64,000 nucleotides of DNA from an uncultured Bacilli bacterium. Its GTDB lineage: Bacteria; Bacillota_I; Bacilli_A; RF39; UBA660. A program made the position numbers and the translations under genes. A model generated the notes under the pieces. The model saw only the letters and a list, made by a program, of their open reading frames with translations, was not told the origin of the DNA and searched no databases. The stretch is from NCBI GenBank assembly GCA_910586195.1, contig CAJUHO010000001.1:37327-101326 (forward strand). Direction: 5' to 3'. Numbering within the stretch: the first letter of the stretch is position 1; each line of letters begins with the position of its first letter. Shown piece by piece: positions 45,870-55,059 of this stretch.

Positions 45870-45929
45870 ATGACTCAAAAAAAGATGCCCTCTTTGAATA
45901 CAAAATTAGGGGGAAAATATGAGTACTGA
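45870..45929 (+). CDS. possible 19-residue leader peptide
   Basis: AGGGGGGAGAAG followed by ATG 45870 opens MTQKKMPSLNTKLGGKYEY. It ends at a TGA inside the first codons of the HD gene, whose ATG is at 45919. The strong ribosome site and the 11-base overlap suggest translational coupling. Confidence 0.4.
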   Translation: MTQKKMPSLNTKLGGKYEY

Positions 45930-46803
45930 GAAAAAATTAAATTCACAAACTGCTTATGAATTACTAACAGAAGGAATTATTACTAATGAGAGGGATCTTT
46001 CCGAAGATAAAAACAGATGGATTATGCACTGTATATATACAGGAATTGCTGCAGGAAGAATTGTTGAGAGATTACAGTGTGATGCCGATTATGCTAAGGC
46101 TTTGGGGTACATTCATGATATTGGTAGAAGAATCAGTCATCCTAAACATCCAACAGAAGGCTATTTTTATATGAGAGACCTTGGTTATGATGAAGAGGCG
46201 ATGATTTGCTTAACACATTCTTTTATTGATAATGATATCACGAAAGCGGCGGGACCATTTTTACCAGAAGAAGCTTATAACATTGTTCAACCACATTTAT
46301 TTAAAAATTCACCTAGTATATATGATAGTATTATTCAACTTTGTGACTTGTTTTGTTTAGAGACAGGCTTTACTACACTTGAAAAAAGAATATTAGACAT
46401 ATCTACTCGTAAAGGTGTGGTTCCTGGTTCTTTTGAACATTTTCAAAGCGCTATTAATCTTAAACAAAGACTTGAAAAATCAATGGGAAATATTTCGCTA
46501 TATAGCTTATTTCCTGAAATATCAGAGGAAGATTTATTACAACAGGAGGATCACTATAATCAATTAATAGAACTATTTGAAACAACATCGTTTAAAAAGT
46601 TAAATGTCGGTCTTGATATTGACAATGTAGTATCAGATTTTGATGGATTCTTAGAAGAAGAGTTTGCTACAAGATTGCCAGTGAAAGAAGGGGCTCAATA
46701 TAATATGCATAAATTACATCATGATGGACATCGTGTTACGCTAATTTCTAATCGTGTATACCCACATTATACAAAGCTTATTTCACAACTAAAAATTGGT
46801 TAG
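45919..46803 (+). CDS. HD domain fused to NT5C-like nucleotidase (5' part, frameshifted)
   Basis: This 294-codon frame has an HD hydrolase domain (MHCIYTGIAAGRIVERL; GYIHDIGRRISHPKHP, with HD near residue 76; LTHSFIDND). A HAD-type 5'(3')-deoxyribonucleotidase start follows (VGLDIDNVVSDFDGFLEEE). The frame ends soon after VTLISNRVYP, at LKIG. One extra A in the AAAAA at 46791-46795 would continue it as NWLDENHLYYDALVLS into the next entry. The whole protein would then have about 394 residues, joining phosphohydrolase and nucleotidase activities. RBS AGGGGGAAAAT. Confidence 0.75.
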   Translation: MSTEKKLNSQTAYELLTEGIITNERDLSEDKNRWIMHCIYTGIAAGRIVERLQCDADYAKALGYIHDIGRRISHPKHPTEGYFYMRDLGYDEEAMICLTHSFIDNDITKAAGPFLPEEAYNIVQPHLFKNSPSIYDSIIQLCDLFCLETGFTTLEKRILDISTRKGVVPGSFEHFQSAINLKQRLEKSMGNISLYSLFPEISEEDLLQQEDHYNQLIELFETTSFKKLNVGLDIDNVVSDFDGFLEEEFATRLPVKEGAQYNMHKLHHDGHRVTLISNRVYPHYTKLISQLKIG

Positions 46804-47102
46804 ATGAAAATCATCTTTACTATGACGCTTTGGTGCTTTCTACAAGTTCTGATAAAAGTCGGGAATGCAGGGATTATAATATTGATATTATGTATGATGA
46901 TAATCCTTATAATTGTAGACAGTTAATAAATTCTGGCATTGATTGTTCACTAGTAGGGACAAATTATTGGAAAAAAGAAAAAGATGGGTTACGCATTGTT
47001 GCAAATTGGAAAGAATTATATCAAGAAGTAAATGATATTTCTATGCAACAAAGTGTTAATGAGATGCAAACTGAAAATAAAAAATTAGTTAAAGCAAAAT
47101 AA
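46804..47102 (+). pseudogene. 3' part of the HD/NT5C-like gene
   Basis: The -1 frame carries the end of the HAD domain: YYDALVLSTSSDKSREC, then IDIMYDDNPYNCRQL (motif IV acidic residues) and CSLVGTNYWKKEKDG. A helical tail follows. It has no start of its own with a ribosome site; TTG 46830 is not credible. Either the gene is recently broken or one A is missing from the read. Confidence 0.65.
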
Positions 47103-47137
47103 TTTATGAAAGTATCTAGTAAAGGGGGAAAATAAAA

Positions 47138-47926
47138 ATGAAAATAGTAGATACAGGAAATCATTATGGAAATATGAATACGGCAGCATCGTTTTATCCA
47201 AAAAATACGACAAAGGAGTATAGAACACAAGACTTTCTTGCTAGAAGAATTCTTTTAGGAAATGATGAAGGATTCGATGGGCATAAAGTATTTATTGCTG
47301 ATCAAAAGGATCAAAGTGGAACTTATCATATTTTAGGTGAAGAAGATGTTAAAAAAGCTCCAAATGGATGGGCTGAAATTGATATTGATGAAGATATCTT
47401 AGTGGTAACGGATAAAGCACCTGGGATTGTAGCAGCTCATGCTGTTGCAGATTGTCCAGTAGTAATGGTAAGTGATTATAAAAATGGAGTTACTGCAGTT
47501 TGCCACTGTAGTGGAGCTTTAGTAGATAAAATGCTTCCAGCACTTACTGTAGACGCATTACTTAAGGCAGAAAAAGATTTAGGAATGGATTATTGTGATC
47601 AAAATATTGGAGCCTATATTTCTGCATGTGCAGGTCCTAATTGGCAATATAACAATTACCCAGGATGGGCAACAGATGAGAGCGTATGGAAAAATAGTAT
47701 TATGGATAGAGGAAATGGTATTTTTAATATCAATATTCGTCAAGCAGTATTAGAACAGTTTAATAATCGTGGTGTTAAAAATGTTAATATGAAATTAGTA
47801 GACACTATTACTAGTCCTGATTATTATTCACATTCTGCATCATTTAATGATCCAACAAAAGCTGGTAGAAACTTGATTGGTGCCTTTTATCCAGAAGTAA
47901 ATTTCCAAATGGTAAAGAAAAGATAA
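47138..47926 (+). CDS. PgeF/LACC1-like (Cu-oxidase_4) family protein
   Basis: This 262-residue protein has the YfiH fold order: DILVVTDKAPGIVAAHAVADCPVVMVSD (the active-site Cys), AVCHCSGALVDKM (the His of the usual HAGWRG), GAYISACAGPNWQYN and a closing KAGRNLIGAFYPE. The first catalytic His (QVHG in E. coli YfiH) is not obvious, and GWRG is replaced by SGAL. Relatives act as purine nucleoside phosphorylase/deaminase or in peptidoglycan editing. The neighbouring nucleotidase gene favours nucleoside salvage here (inference). RBS AAAGGGGG. Confidence 0.75.
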   Translation: MKIVDTGNHYGNMNTAASFYPKNTTKEYRTQDFLARRILLGNDEGFDGHKVFIADQKDQSGTYHILGEEDVKKAPNGWAEIDIDEDILVVTDKAPGIVAAHAVADCPVVMVSDYKNGVTAVCHCSGALVDKMLPALTVDALLKAEKDLGMDYCDQNIGAYISACAGPNWQYNNYPGWATDESVWKNSIMDRGNGIFNINIRQAVLEQFNNRGVKNVNMKLVDTITSPDYYSHSASFNDPTKAGRNLIGAFYPEVNFQMVKKR

Positions 47927-47940
47927 ATATTAAAAAGTTG

Positions 47941-47976
47941 ACTGATAGAAAAGGAATTTTATCAGTTTTCTTTTTG
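47941..47976 (+). terminator. terminator after the PgeF-like gene
   Basis: ACTGATA (47941-47947) and TATCAGT (47960-47966), then TTTCTTTTT. Confidence 0.65.
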
Positions 47977-48009
47977 CATATTAGGAATTATTGGAAAGTC
48001 AAAAAAATA

Positions 48010-48039
48010 TTGACAAACGAATGTACGATGCTATATATT
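48010..48039 (+). promoter_or_regulatory. predicted promoter
   Basis: TTGACA (48010-48015) with TATATT (48034-48039) at 18 bases, or TATATA at 16. It serves the unknown gene that follows. Confidence 0.5.
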
Positions 48040-48106
48040 AGAAATACAGATGAATTGTTTATTATAAAATGAAGATGATTTTCTGAACAATAAAAACTAT
48101 AAATGA

Positions 48107-48808
48107 TTGGTAGAGCGATATATCGTTTGGGATATATGCTTAATTTTAGGGGGCATTACAATAGATGAACAAAATATTTACACAAATTCAATATTAACCT
48201 TTGCATTTACAAGTGATGGTCAAATAATTGTTAAAAAAGATAGAGAAGGAAAGCTAGATACTCTTCCATGGCTTTTTATGGGTTGCCGTGAGAAAGATAT
48301 TAAGGTTGATTATGAAGATAGTATTTGGGTAATGAATAATCCGAATGAATACAAAGAAAATGCTATGTTATTTTTTGCATATCATTTAAGAAACTGTAGA
48401 AAAGTTATCTTGGATGGATGGTTTGTTGGAAATGAGAATGCTTTATTAGATGTTGGAAAACTTCATGGAAAAATTGCAAATCATCAAATCAAAGAAATGA
48501 CAGTTCTTGATGGTCCCTCTTTTATAAGAGTGAATAGCAGCTTATATGATGGCGGAACAACTCTATATGGGCAACGAATTATTAATGGAATAGAAACTAG
48601 ATATATTGTTTTACCTAGCGATGAAGATATAGGAAAATTCCCAGAATTAGAAATAAAAGAGTTAGATGAATTAAGAGAAGATTTTAGTTTATTATCTGAT
48701 AAAATGATACTTGGCATAACAGGGGAAGATGGAAAGATTATGGAGTCATTTGTAAGTCAGATAAAGTCTTTCAGTAAAAATTCTTTTATTAAAAAAATTG
48801 TTAAATGA
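48107..48808 (+). CDS. uncharacterised protein with doubtful start
   Basis: The frame gives up to 233 residues from a TTG at 48107. No proper ribosome site precedes it. The only strong one, AGGGGG at 48148, is followed by ATT and ATA codons in this frame (48156, 48162). The body looks like a real soluble protein (SILTFAFTSDGQIIVKKD; LPWLFMGCREKDI; VILDGWFVGNEN; IETRYIVLPSDEDIG). I recognise no family. The 5' end may be damaged, or a non-standard start is used. It has a promoter of its own. Confidence 0.55.
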   Translation: MVERYIVWDICLILGGITIDEQNIYTNSILTFAFTSDGQIIVKKDREGKLDTLPWLFMGCREKDIKVDYEDSIWVMNNPNEYKENAMLFFAYHLRNCRKVILDGWFVGNENALLDVGKLHGKIANHQIKEMTVLDGPSFIRVNSSLYDGGTTLYGQRIINGIETRYIVLPSDEDIGKFPELEIKELDELREDFSLLSDKMILGITGEDGKIMESFVSQIKSFSKNSFIKKIVK

Positions 48809-48938
48809 AAATGTGGATTTTAATGTTGTTTGATTTGCTTTAAAAGCAGTTGGGAGTCTAAATATTCAAAATTTTAAAACTATAGTAGTGATATTGCAGG
48901 ATTTTTGGTATAATCTAGAGTAGAGAGGAGATGATGGA

Positions 48939-50078
48939 ATGCTTAAAAAGCATGAAAAATTAGATGTAGAAAATTTAAATGAAGTAATTTCAATTACAAA
49001 AAAATTATTAAAAATAGGTTTTACCTTTGCTATTATTGCCTTAATTGCGATTGCTACTTACTTATTAAAAACGTGGAAAGTATTTGAATTTTTGAAAACT
49101 GTTTTGATTGTGATTTCTCCTGTTTTTATCGGGTTATTAATTGCTTGGTTATTTGATCCAATTGTAACAGCAATGCAGAAAAAAATTCCAAGATTAGTAG
49201 CATGTATTGTTGTTTTTTTAGTATTTTTTGGTGGTATTGTACTACTCCTTTGCTTATTACTGCCTTCTTTTACCATTCAAGTAAGGGAATTTGTAACAGG
49301 AATTCCTAATATATTAAAAGAGATAAAATCAATGTTAAATCAGTTCTTTTTGACTATTAGCGGCGATAGCGGGATAGACTTAACTAGTGTAAAGGATCAA
49401 GTTTTTAATTCTATAGAAAATGTGGGAATTAGCTTAACTACTAAACTTCCTGATATGTTTATTAATATAATTAAATCCATAATTAGTGGAGGAATGCTTT
49501 TAATACTTGGTATTATGGTAGGATTTTATATGCTTTATGATTTTAAGAAAGTAAAATATGGGCTACTAGACTTTGTTCCTAAAAAATACCATACAGATGC
49601 AAAGGAATTAATGAAACGCTTAAACCATTCTTTACGTGGGTATATTCAAGGACTATTTGCTGTCATGTTTTTAGTGTTTATTACCCAAAGTATCGGTCTT
49701 ACTTTAGCGGGATTAAAGGCACCTATGATTTTTGCACTATTTTGTGCACTAACCGATATTATTCCCTATTTAGGGCCTTATATTGGTGGGGCTCCTGCTG
49801 TATTAGTTGGCTTTACGATTTCACCTATTGTAGGTATTTTTACACTCATTTCGATTGTTGTAGTACAGTTGCTTGAGAACAATTTCTATCAACCATTAAT
49901 TATGGGAAAAGCAATGCAATTACATCCTGTAACAATTATTGTAGGACTCTTGCTTTTCCAACATTTCTTTGGTATTATAGGTATGATTGTAGCAACTCCA
50001 GTTATAGCATGTGTTAAAGTAATATTTACTTTTATAGACGAAAAAATAAATGTAATGGAAATGATACGAGAAAATTAA
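48939..50078 (+). CDS. AI-2E family transporter (YtvI/PerM-like)
   Basis: This 379-residue membrane protein has about seven or eight helices and the family signature TDIIPYLGPYIGGAPAVLVGF. A large loop between the third and fourth helices (VREFVTGIPNILKEIKS) is also typical. Members export varied small molecules or act in Na+/H+ exchange; the AI-2 name is historical and the substrate cannot be inferred. ATG 48939 follows AGAGAGGAGATG. The Ala T-box operon follows directly. Confidence 0.9.
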   Translation: MLKKHEKLDVENLNEVISITKKLLKIGFTFAIIALIAIATYLLKTWKVFEFLKTVLIVISPVFIGLLIAWLFDPIVTAMQKKIPRLVACIVVFLVFFGGIVLLLCLLLPSFTIQVREFVTGIPNILKEIKSMLNQFFLTISGDSGIDLTSVKDQVFNSIENVGISLTTKLPDMFINIIKSIISGGMLLILGIMVGFYMLYDFKKVKYGLLDFVPKKYHTDAKELMKRLNHSLRGYIQGLFAVMFLVFITQSIGLTLAGLKAPMIFALFCALTDIIPYLGPYIGGAPAVLVGFTISPIVGIFTLISIVVVQLLENNFYQPLIMGKAMQLHPVTIIVGLLLFQHFFGIIGMIVATPVIACVKVIFTFIDEKINVMEMIREN

Positions 50079-50091
50079 ATCATGATATACG

Positions 50092-50268
50092 TAGAAAAAG
50101 ATAAGTACAAAATTGCTATCTTTTAAGAGAGTCTATGGTTGGTGAAAATAGACAAGATACTTTTTTGGAAAGCTCCTTTGGAGTATATTCGGGTAACCGT
50201 TATCAAAATAAGACCAATATAGGATGGTACCGGGCAAATTTTGTCCTCCTATGCTTTGGTCTTTTATT
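50092..50268 (+). promoter_or_regulatory. T-box leader, alanine specifier
   Basis: The stem I apical block AGAGAGTCTATGGTTGGTGAA (from 50129) is followed by the likely specifier GCT at 50172-50174 and the T-box AGGATGGTACCGGG at 50221-50234. A terminator pairs AAGACCA (50210-50216) with TGGTCTT (50257-50263), then TTTATTG. The T-box differs from consensus at several positions but keeps GGTACCG. Genes read are two P-loop kinases, then alaS. Confidence 0.92.
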
Positions 50269-50280
50269 GTTGGAGGGTAT

Positions 50281-50823
50281 ATGGAATTATATTTAATTGC
50301 TGGTTGTGCAAGAAGTGGGAAAAATCAATTTGCTGGTTATTTAAAAGAAGAATGGGAAAAACGTGGAAAAAAAGTTTGTCTTTTAAAAATTACAGCGCCA
50401 CTTTATCATTATGCTTGTGACTATTTTGGCTGGGATGGTGATGAAAAAAAGAAACCACGTACATTTTTACAGACGATGGGAATTGAATACATTAAGGAAG
50501 AACTTAAGATGCCTGATTTTTTGTTAAATCGTCTGAATGAAGATATTATTATTTTAAGTAAATTCTTTGATATTGGTATTATTACGGATGGAAGACTTAA
50601 AGAGGAAATACAAAAATTAAAGGAACAATATCCTTCCTTAGTTACCATTCATATATTGCGATCTAGTTACGATAATGATTTAACGGAGAAAGAAAAATCC
50701 CATATAACAGAACAGAACCTGATAAATTATCATTCGTTTGATGAGGAAATATTAAATGATTCTTTAGAAAATTTGCAACAACATGCACTAAAAATAGTAA
50801 CAGAAAGGAGTGAAAAGGGATGA
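50281..50823 (+). CDS. P-loop nucleotide kinase-like protein
   Basis: Start ATG 50281 after TTGGAGGG gives 180 residues. The Walker A region is IAGCARSGKNQFAGYL, followed by an Arg-rich lid-like part (DEKKKPRTFLQTMG) and IITDGRLKEEI, which could hold the Walker B Asp. It resembles the deoxynucleoside monophosphate kinase or phage-type kinase group. The substrate is unknown. It is the first gene behind the Ala T-box and overlaps the next kinase gene by 4 bases. Confidence 0.75.
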   Translation: MELYLIAGCARSGKNQFAGYLKEEWEKRGKKVCLLKITAPLYHYACDYFGWDGDEKKKPRTFLQTMGIEYIKEELKMPDFLLNRLNEDIIILSKFFDIGIITDGRLKEEIQKLKEQYPSLVTIHILRSSYDNDLTEKEKSHITEQNLINYHSFDEEILNDSLENLQQHALKIVTERSEKG

Positions 50824-51383
50824 AAAATTTAATTGCCATTGTTGGTATGGCTGGTAGTGGAAAAAGTATTGCCACAGATTATTTAGTAAAAAAAGGATAT
50901 CAAAATATCTATTTTGGTGGCGTAATTTATAAACGTATGAGGGAAGAAAATATCGAAATTACACCCGATAGTCAAAAAGAGTTTAGAGAAAATTTACGAA
51001 AAGAATATGGTATGGGTGCTGTTGCCTCCTTATTGTTACCTGAAATAAAAAAGGCGCATGCTTCAGGGAATACTGTGTTAGATGGTCTTTATTCATGGGA
51101 TGAATATTTAATACTCGAAAAGGAATTTGGACAAAAATTAAAAATGATTGGTGTGGTTTGTGACAGAAAAATTCGTTATAAGAGAATAGCAGTACGTAAA
51201 GACAGACCGTTTCAATATGAAGATATTGTCAAAAGGGACCTAGCAGAGATTGAAAACTCTGCCAAAGGGGGCCCTATTGCTTATGCTGATTATTATATTT
51301 TCAATAATGGATCTTTAGATGACTATTATAGGCGTCTAGATGAGATTTTAAAACATATAGAAGAACATGAAGGAGAAGAGTAG
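50820..51383 (+). CDS. dephospho-CoA kinase-like P-loop protein
   Basis: This 187-residue kinase fold starts MKNLIAIVGMAGSGKSIATDY (P-loop at residues 9-16). NTVLDGLYSWDEY could hold the Walker B Asp. RKIRYKRIAVRKDRPF forms an Arg-rich lid and ADYYIFNNGSLDDY ends the core, as in dephospho-CoA kinase and adenylate-kinase relatives. Real coaE enzymes share the D-ADYxIxNxG ending, but the rest is divergent. It lies between an Ala T-box and alaS, one base from alaS. Confidence 0.78.
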   Translation: MKNLIAIVGMAGSGKSIATDYLVKKGYQNIYFGGVIYKRMREENIEITPDSQKEFRENLRKEYGMGAVASLLLPEIKKAHASGNTVLDGLYSWDEYLILEKEFGQKLKMIGVVCDRKIRYKRIAVRKDRPFQYEDIVKRDLAEIENSAKGGPIAYADYYIFNNGSLDDYYRRLDEILKHIEEHEGEE

Positions 51384-51384
51384 T

Positions 51385-54078
51385 ATGAAAAAAATGAGTC
51401 ATAATGAAATTAGAAGTATGTGGTTTGCTTTTTTTAAAAGTAAAGGTCACAAGATAGTAGAAAGTGCATCATTAATACCAAAAGATGATAATAGTCTACT
51501 TTGGGTTAATGCGGGTGTTACCCCTTTAAAAAAATTTTTTGATGGTAGTGAAATTCCTGAATCTAGAAAAATCGCCAATATCCAAAGGTGTATTAGAACA
51601 AATGACATTGAAAATGTAGGAGTTACTAGGCGTCATTGTACATTTTTTGAAATGATGGGAAACTTTTCTATTGGAGATTATTTTAAAGAAGAGGCGATTG
51701 AATTCGCTTATGAATTGTTGACATCATCAAAGTGGTTTGCTATTCCACTAGAACGCCTTTATGTGACTGTTTACACAGAAGATGATACTGCTTATAAAAA
51801 GTGGTTATCTTTAGGAATGCCAGATGATCATATTATTCGTCTAGATGAGAACTTTTGGGAAATAGGAGAAGGTCCATGCGGCCCAGATAGTGAAATTTTC
51901 TATGACAGAGGAGAAAAGTATGATCCTGATGGGGATGCTTTTGAGAAATTTAAAGTAGATGAGGATCAAGAGCGATATATTGAAATCTGGAATAATGTTT
52001 TTTCGCAATATAATGCGAAGGCTAATACACCTAGAAATAAATATAAAGAGCTTCCTCATAAAAATATTGATACAGGAGCAGGTCTTGAGAGATGGTGTTG
52101 TATTTTTCAAGATGTAGATAGTGCCTATGATACAGACCTATTACAACCAGTCATTGAACGAATAGAAAAAATGACAGGAATTTTATATGATGGACAGACT
52201 GCTTTTAAAGTAATTGCTGATCATATTAAGGCCATTACTTTCGCATTATCAGATGGTGCTATTTTTGAAAATGTTGGTCGTGGGTATGTTCTTCGAAGAC
52301 TTTTGAGAAGAAGTGTTCGTTATGGAAAAAAGTTAGGATTAAACAAACCGTTTATGTATTTATTAGTATCTGATGTAGTAGATATGATGGAAGAGGCTTA
52401 TCCTTACCTAAATGATAATAGAGGAGTAGTGGAGGCCTTGGTTCTAGAGGAAGAAAAACTCTTTATGACAACGCTAGATGCGGGTGAGAGGCGTTTAATG
52501 GAACTTATGAAAAATTCACATGATAAAACAATTTCTGGAGAGGATGCCTTTAAGTTATATGATACTTTTGGTTTTCCATTTGAACTAACAGAAGAGTATT
52601 TAAAAGAACATCACTTTAGCGTAAGTCGTGAGGAATTTGAGCAGTATATGAAGTTACAAAAAGAGCAATCTCAAAAAAACGCTAAAATGCATTCTTCTAT
52701 GACGAGTAAACGTCAAATTTTTCTTGATTTTACGAGGGACTCAACCTTTGTTTATGGACTTTACCGTCTAAAAAGTAGTGTTATTGGACTTTTTTCAGAG
52801 AGCGGTCAAGAAAAAAGCATTGAAAAAGAAGGATATATTGCTTTAAAAAGAACTTGTTTTTATGCAGAATCTGGTGGACAGGTAAGTGATACTGGAATGA
52901 TTATTGGCAAGAATTTTAAGGCGAGAGTATTAGATGTTTTTAAAGCCCCTAATGGACAACATATTCATAAGGTTCGCCTTTTAGATGGTGCTATTGAACT
53001 GAGGGATGACTGTGAAATTGTTGTAGATAAAGAACGAAGAAGAACAATAGAGGCCAATCATTCTAGTGTACATCTACTTCATTATGCACTTCGTAATATA
53101 TTGGGTGATAAGGTTTATCAAGCTGGTAGTTACATTGATGAGGAACGTTTAAGACTAGATTTTACTTATCCAAAGAAACTTACTGATGATGATGTTTTAG
53201 AAGTTGAAAATCAAGTAAATGAATTAATTCGGAAAAAGCAAATCATTTCTACAGAGGTAATGCCCATAGATAAGGCTAAAAAATTAGGCGCTATGGCACT
53301 ATTTACAGAAAAATATGGAGAAGTAGTTCGTGTTGTTAAAATTGGTAAATCTATCGAGTTATGTGGGGGAACCCATGCCAATAATACAAAAGATATTGAA
53401 AAATTTGCGATATTTTCTTATGAATCAAAGGGAAGTAATACTTACCGAATAGAAGCTGTTACTGGAAAGAAGATAGAAAACACTCTATTTAATGTTATTA
53501 AGCCATATAATGATGAAATGATTAAATTATTGATGAAAGCACGTGCTATTCTAGATGAGGCAAGCAAAAATGGTATTGTTTTAGATTTCGATGTTCATAT
53601 TGATAATTCAAAACCAGAATCCTACAAAGATATTATTTTTAATTGTAATGAATTAGGATATATCCAAGGCGAAGTAAGAGATTTAGAAAAGAAATTTCAA
53701 GAACAGATGAAAAGTGTAGCATTAAAAGATTTAGGTAAATATAGGGAAATGTTGCGAAAAAAAGATGGACTTTCTTATATCGTAATGCCAATAGATAATG
53801 CTGATAATTATATGTTAAAAGTGATTGCAGATCATCTAGCAAATGAATTAGAACCGTGTGTAATCTTTTTAGCAAATGTGAAGGATGATAGTAGCGTGAA
53901 TTTTATCTGTCGTAGTAGTGCCTCTCTTCATGCAGGGCTTTTAATGAAAAAAGTATCTACATTTTGTAATGGAAATGGGGGAGGTAGTAACACCTTTGCC
54001 CAAGGTGGAACAAAAAAAGTAGATGATTTAGAAAAATTATTAAAAGAAATCAAACAGGAAATTATTCATGGAAAATAG
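51385..54078 (+). CDS. alaS: alanyl-tRNA synthetase
   Basis: This class II synthetase of 897 residues has the catalytic core opening (EIRSMWFAFFKSKGHKIV; VNAGVTPLKKFF; RRHCTFFEMMGNFSIGDYF). The tRNA-binding region follows. The editing domain zinc site combines SSVHLLHYALR with CGGTHANN. The C-terminal oligomerisation segment ends GGSNTFAQGGTKKVDD. It charges tRNA-Ala and edits Ser/Gly. The start is ATG 51385 after GAAGGAGAAG. It is expected to be induced by alanine limitation through the upstream T-box, together with two kinases. It overlaps holA by 11 bases. Confidence 0.97.
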   Translation: MKKMSHNEIRSMWFAFFKSKGHKIVESASLIPKDDNSLLWVNAGVTPLKKFFDGSEIPESRKIANIQRCIRTNDIENVGVTRRHCTFFEMMGNFSIGDYFKEEAIEFAYELLTSSKWFAIPLERLYVTVYTEDDTAYKKWLSLGMPDDHIIRLDENFWEIGEGPCGPDSEIFYDRGEKYDPDGDAFEKFKVDEDQERYIEIWNNVFSQYNAKANTPRNKYKELPHKNIDTGAGLERWCCIFQDVDSAYDTDLLQPVIERIEKMTGILYDGQTAFKVIADHIKAITFALSDGAIFENVGRGYVLRRLLRRSVRYGKKLGLNKPFMYLLVSDVVDMMEEAYPYLNDNRGVVEALVLEEEKLFMTTLDAGERRLMELMKNSHDKTISGEDAFKLYDTFGFPFELTEEYLKEHHFSVSREEFEQYMKLQKEQSQKNAKMHSSMTSKRQIFLDFTRDSTFVYGLYRLKSSVIGLFSESGQEKSIEKEGYIALKRTCFYAESGGQVSDTGMIIGKNFKARVLDVFKAPNGQHIHKVRLLDGAIELRDDCEIVVDKERRRTIEANHSSVHLLHYALRNILGDKVYQAGSYIDEERLRLDFTYPKKLTDDDVLEVENQVNELIRKKQIISTEVMPIDKAKKLGAMALFTEKYGEVVRVVKIGKSIELCGGTHANNTKDIEKFAIFSYESKGSNTYRIEAVTGKKIENTLFNVIKPYNDEMIKLLMKARAILDEASKNGIVLDFDVHIDNSKPESYKDIIFNCNELGYIQGEVRDLEKKFQEQMKSVALKDLGKYREMLRKKDGLSYIVMPIDNADNYMLKVIADHLANELEPCVIFLANVKDDSSVNFICRSSASLHAGLLMKKVSTFCNGNGGGSNTFAQGGTKKVDDLEKLLKEIKQEIIHGK

Positions 54079-55015
54079 GTGTTATTTAATTGAATATTCT
54101 GATAATTATCTCTTTCGAGGGAAAGTGGAGGAATTGATTCATAAACATCAATTTCAACAATCAGAAATTACTTATTATGATTTAGAAGATGCTACATTAG
54201 CACATGTATTAGAAGATTTAGATACATACTCTTTTTTGACACCACAAAAAGTAATTGTTATTTCTAATGCTTTATTTTTAGCATCTTCTGATATAAAATT
54301 TAGTGACGAAGAGATAAATCATATTATGAAGTATTTGGATAATCCAAATCCTGATGTTTTATTTATCATGGGAGTAGTAAAGTTTGATGAAAGAAAAAAG
54401 ATTGTTAAAAATATTAAGAAAAAAATCCCTGTAATAACAGTTAATCCTGACGTTATGCAATATACTAAAGATTTACTAAAAGATTATAAGGTTGAAAATG
54501 ATGCCTTATTATTGTTAATAGATTATTGTAATAATAGTGTTTCTAAGATTACTCATGAGTGTGAGAAGTTAAAAATGTTTGCTATTGATACAATGGAGAT
54601 AAGAAGAGAAGATATAAAAAAAATAGTTACAAAAGATTTGACAGAGTTAGATACTATTGCCTTTGACTTTGTAAAATATATTGCATTAAAAGATAAGAAG
54701 AGAATGTTTAATTGTTATCAAATATTAAAAGAAAATAGTTTCGATATTCATTCGACGATTGGGCTTATTGAAAGCCAAATTCGACTTATTTATCAAGTTT
54801 TATTAGGAAAAAAGAAGAGGATGTCCAAGGATGAGATTGCTAAATATTTAAAAGAACATCCCTATCGTATTCAGAAAACCTTAGAATTTTTACCTTTTTA
54901 TACAGAAAATGATATTCGGAACTTAATTCATAAATTACACGAACTAGATTATAAAATTAAGAGTGGACAAATAGAGGCCACTTTAGGTTTTGAAGTATTT
55001 TTGCTTTATATTTAA
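54068..55015 (+). CDS. holA: DNA polymerase III subunit delta
   Basis: This 315-residue clamp-loader subunit has an N-terminal domain (YLIEYSDNYLFRGKVEELI; LDTYSFLTPQKVIVISNALFL) and an AAA-like fold without a Walker A. Its C-terminal helical domain (IGLIESQIRLIYQVLLGKK; KKRMSKDEIAKYL; YRIQKTLEF) is typical of HolA. It binds and opens the beta clamp. It overlaps the alaS end and probably uses the same transcript. Confidence 0.9.
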   Translation: MENRCYLIEYSDNYLFRGKVEELIHKHQFQQSEITYYDLEDATLAHVLEDLDTYSFLTPQKVIVISNALFLASSDIKFSDEEINHIMKYLDNPNPDVLFIMGVVKFDERKKIVKNIKKKIPVITVNPDVMQYTKDLLKDYKVENDALLLLIDYCNNSVSKITHECEKLKMFAIDTMEIRREDIKKIVTKDLTELDTIAFDFVKYIALKDKKRMFNCYQILKENSFDIHSTIGLIESQIRLIYQVLLGKKKRMSKDEIAKYLKEHPYRIQKTLEFLPFYTENDIRNLIHKLHELDYKIKSGQIEATLGFEVFLLYI

Positions 55016-55059
55016 AATAAGAATAATTAAAAATATTGAAAATAAATTAGGTGATATAG

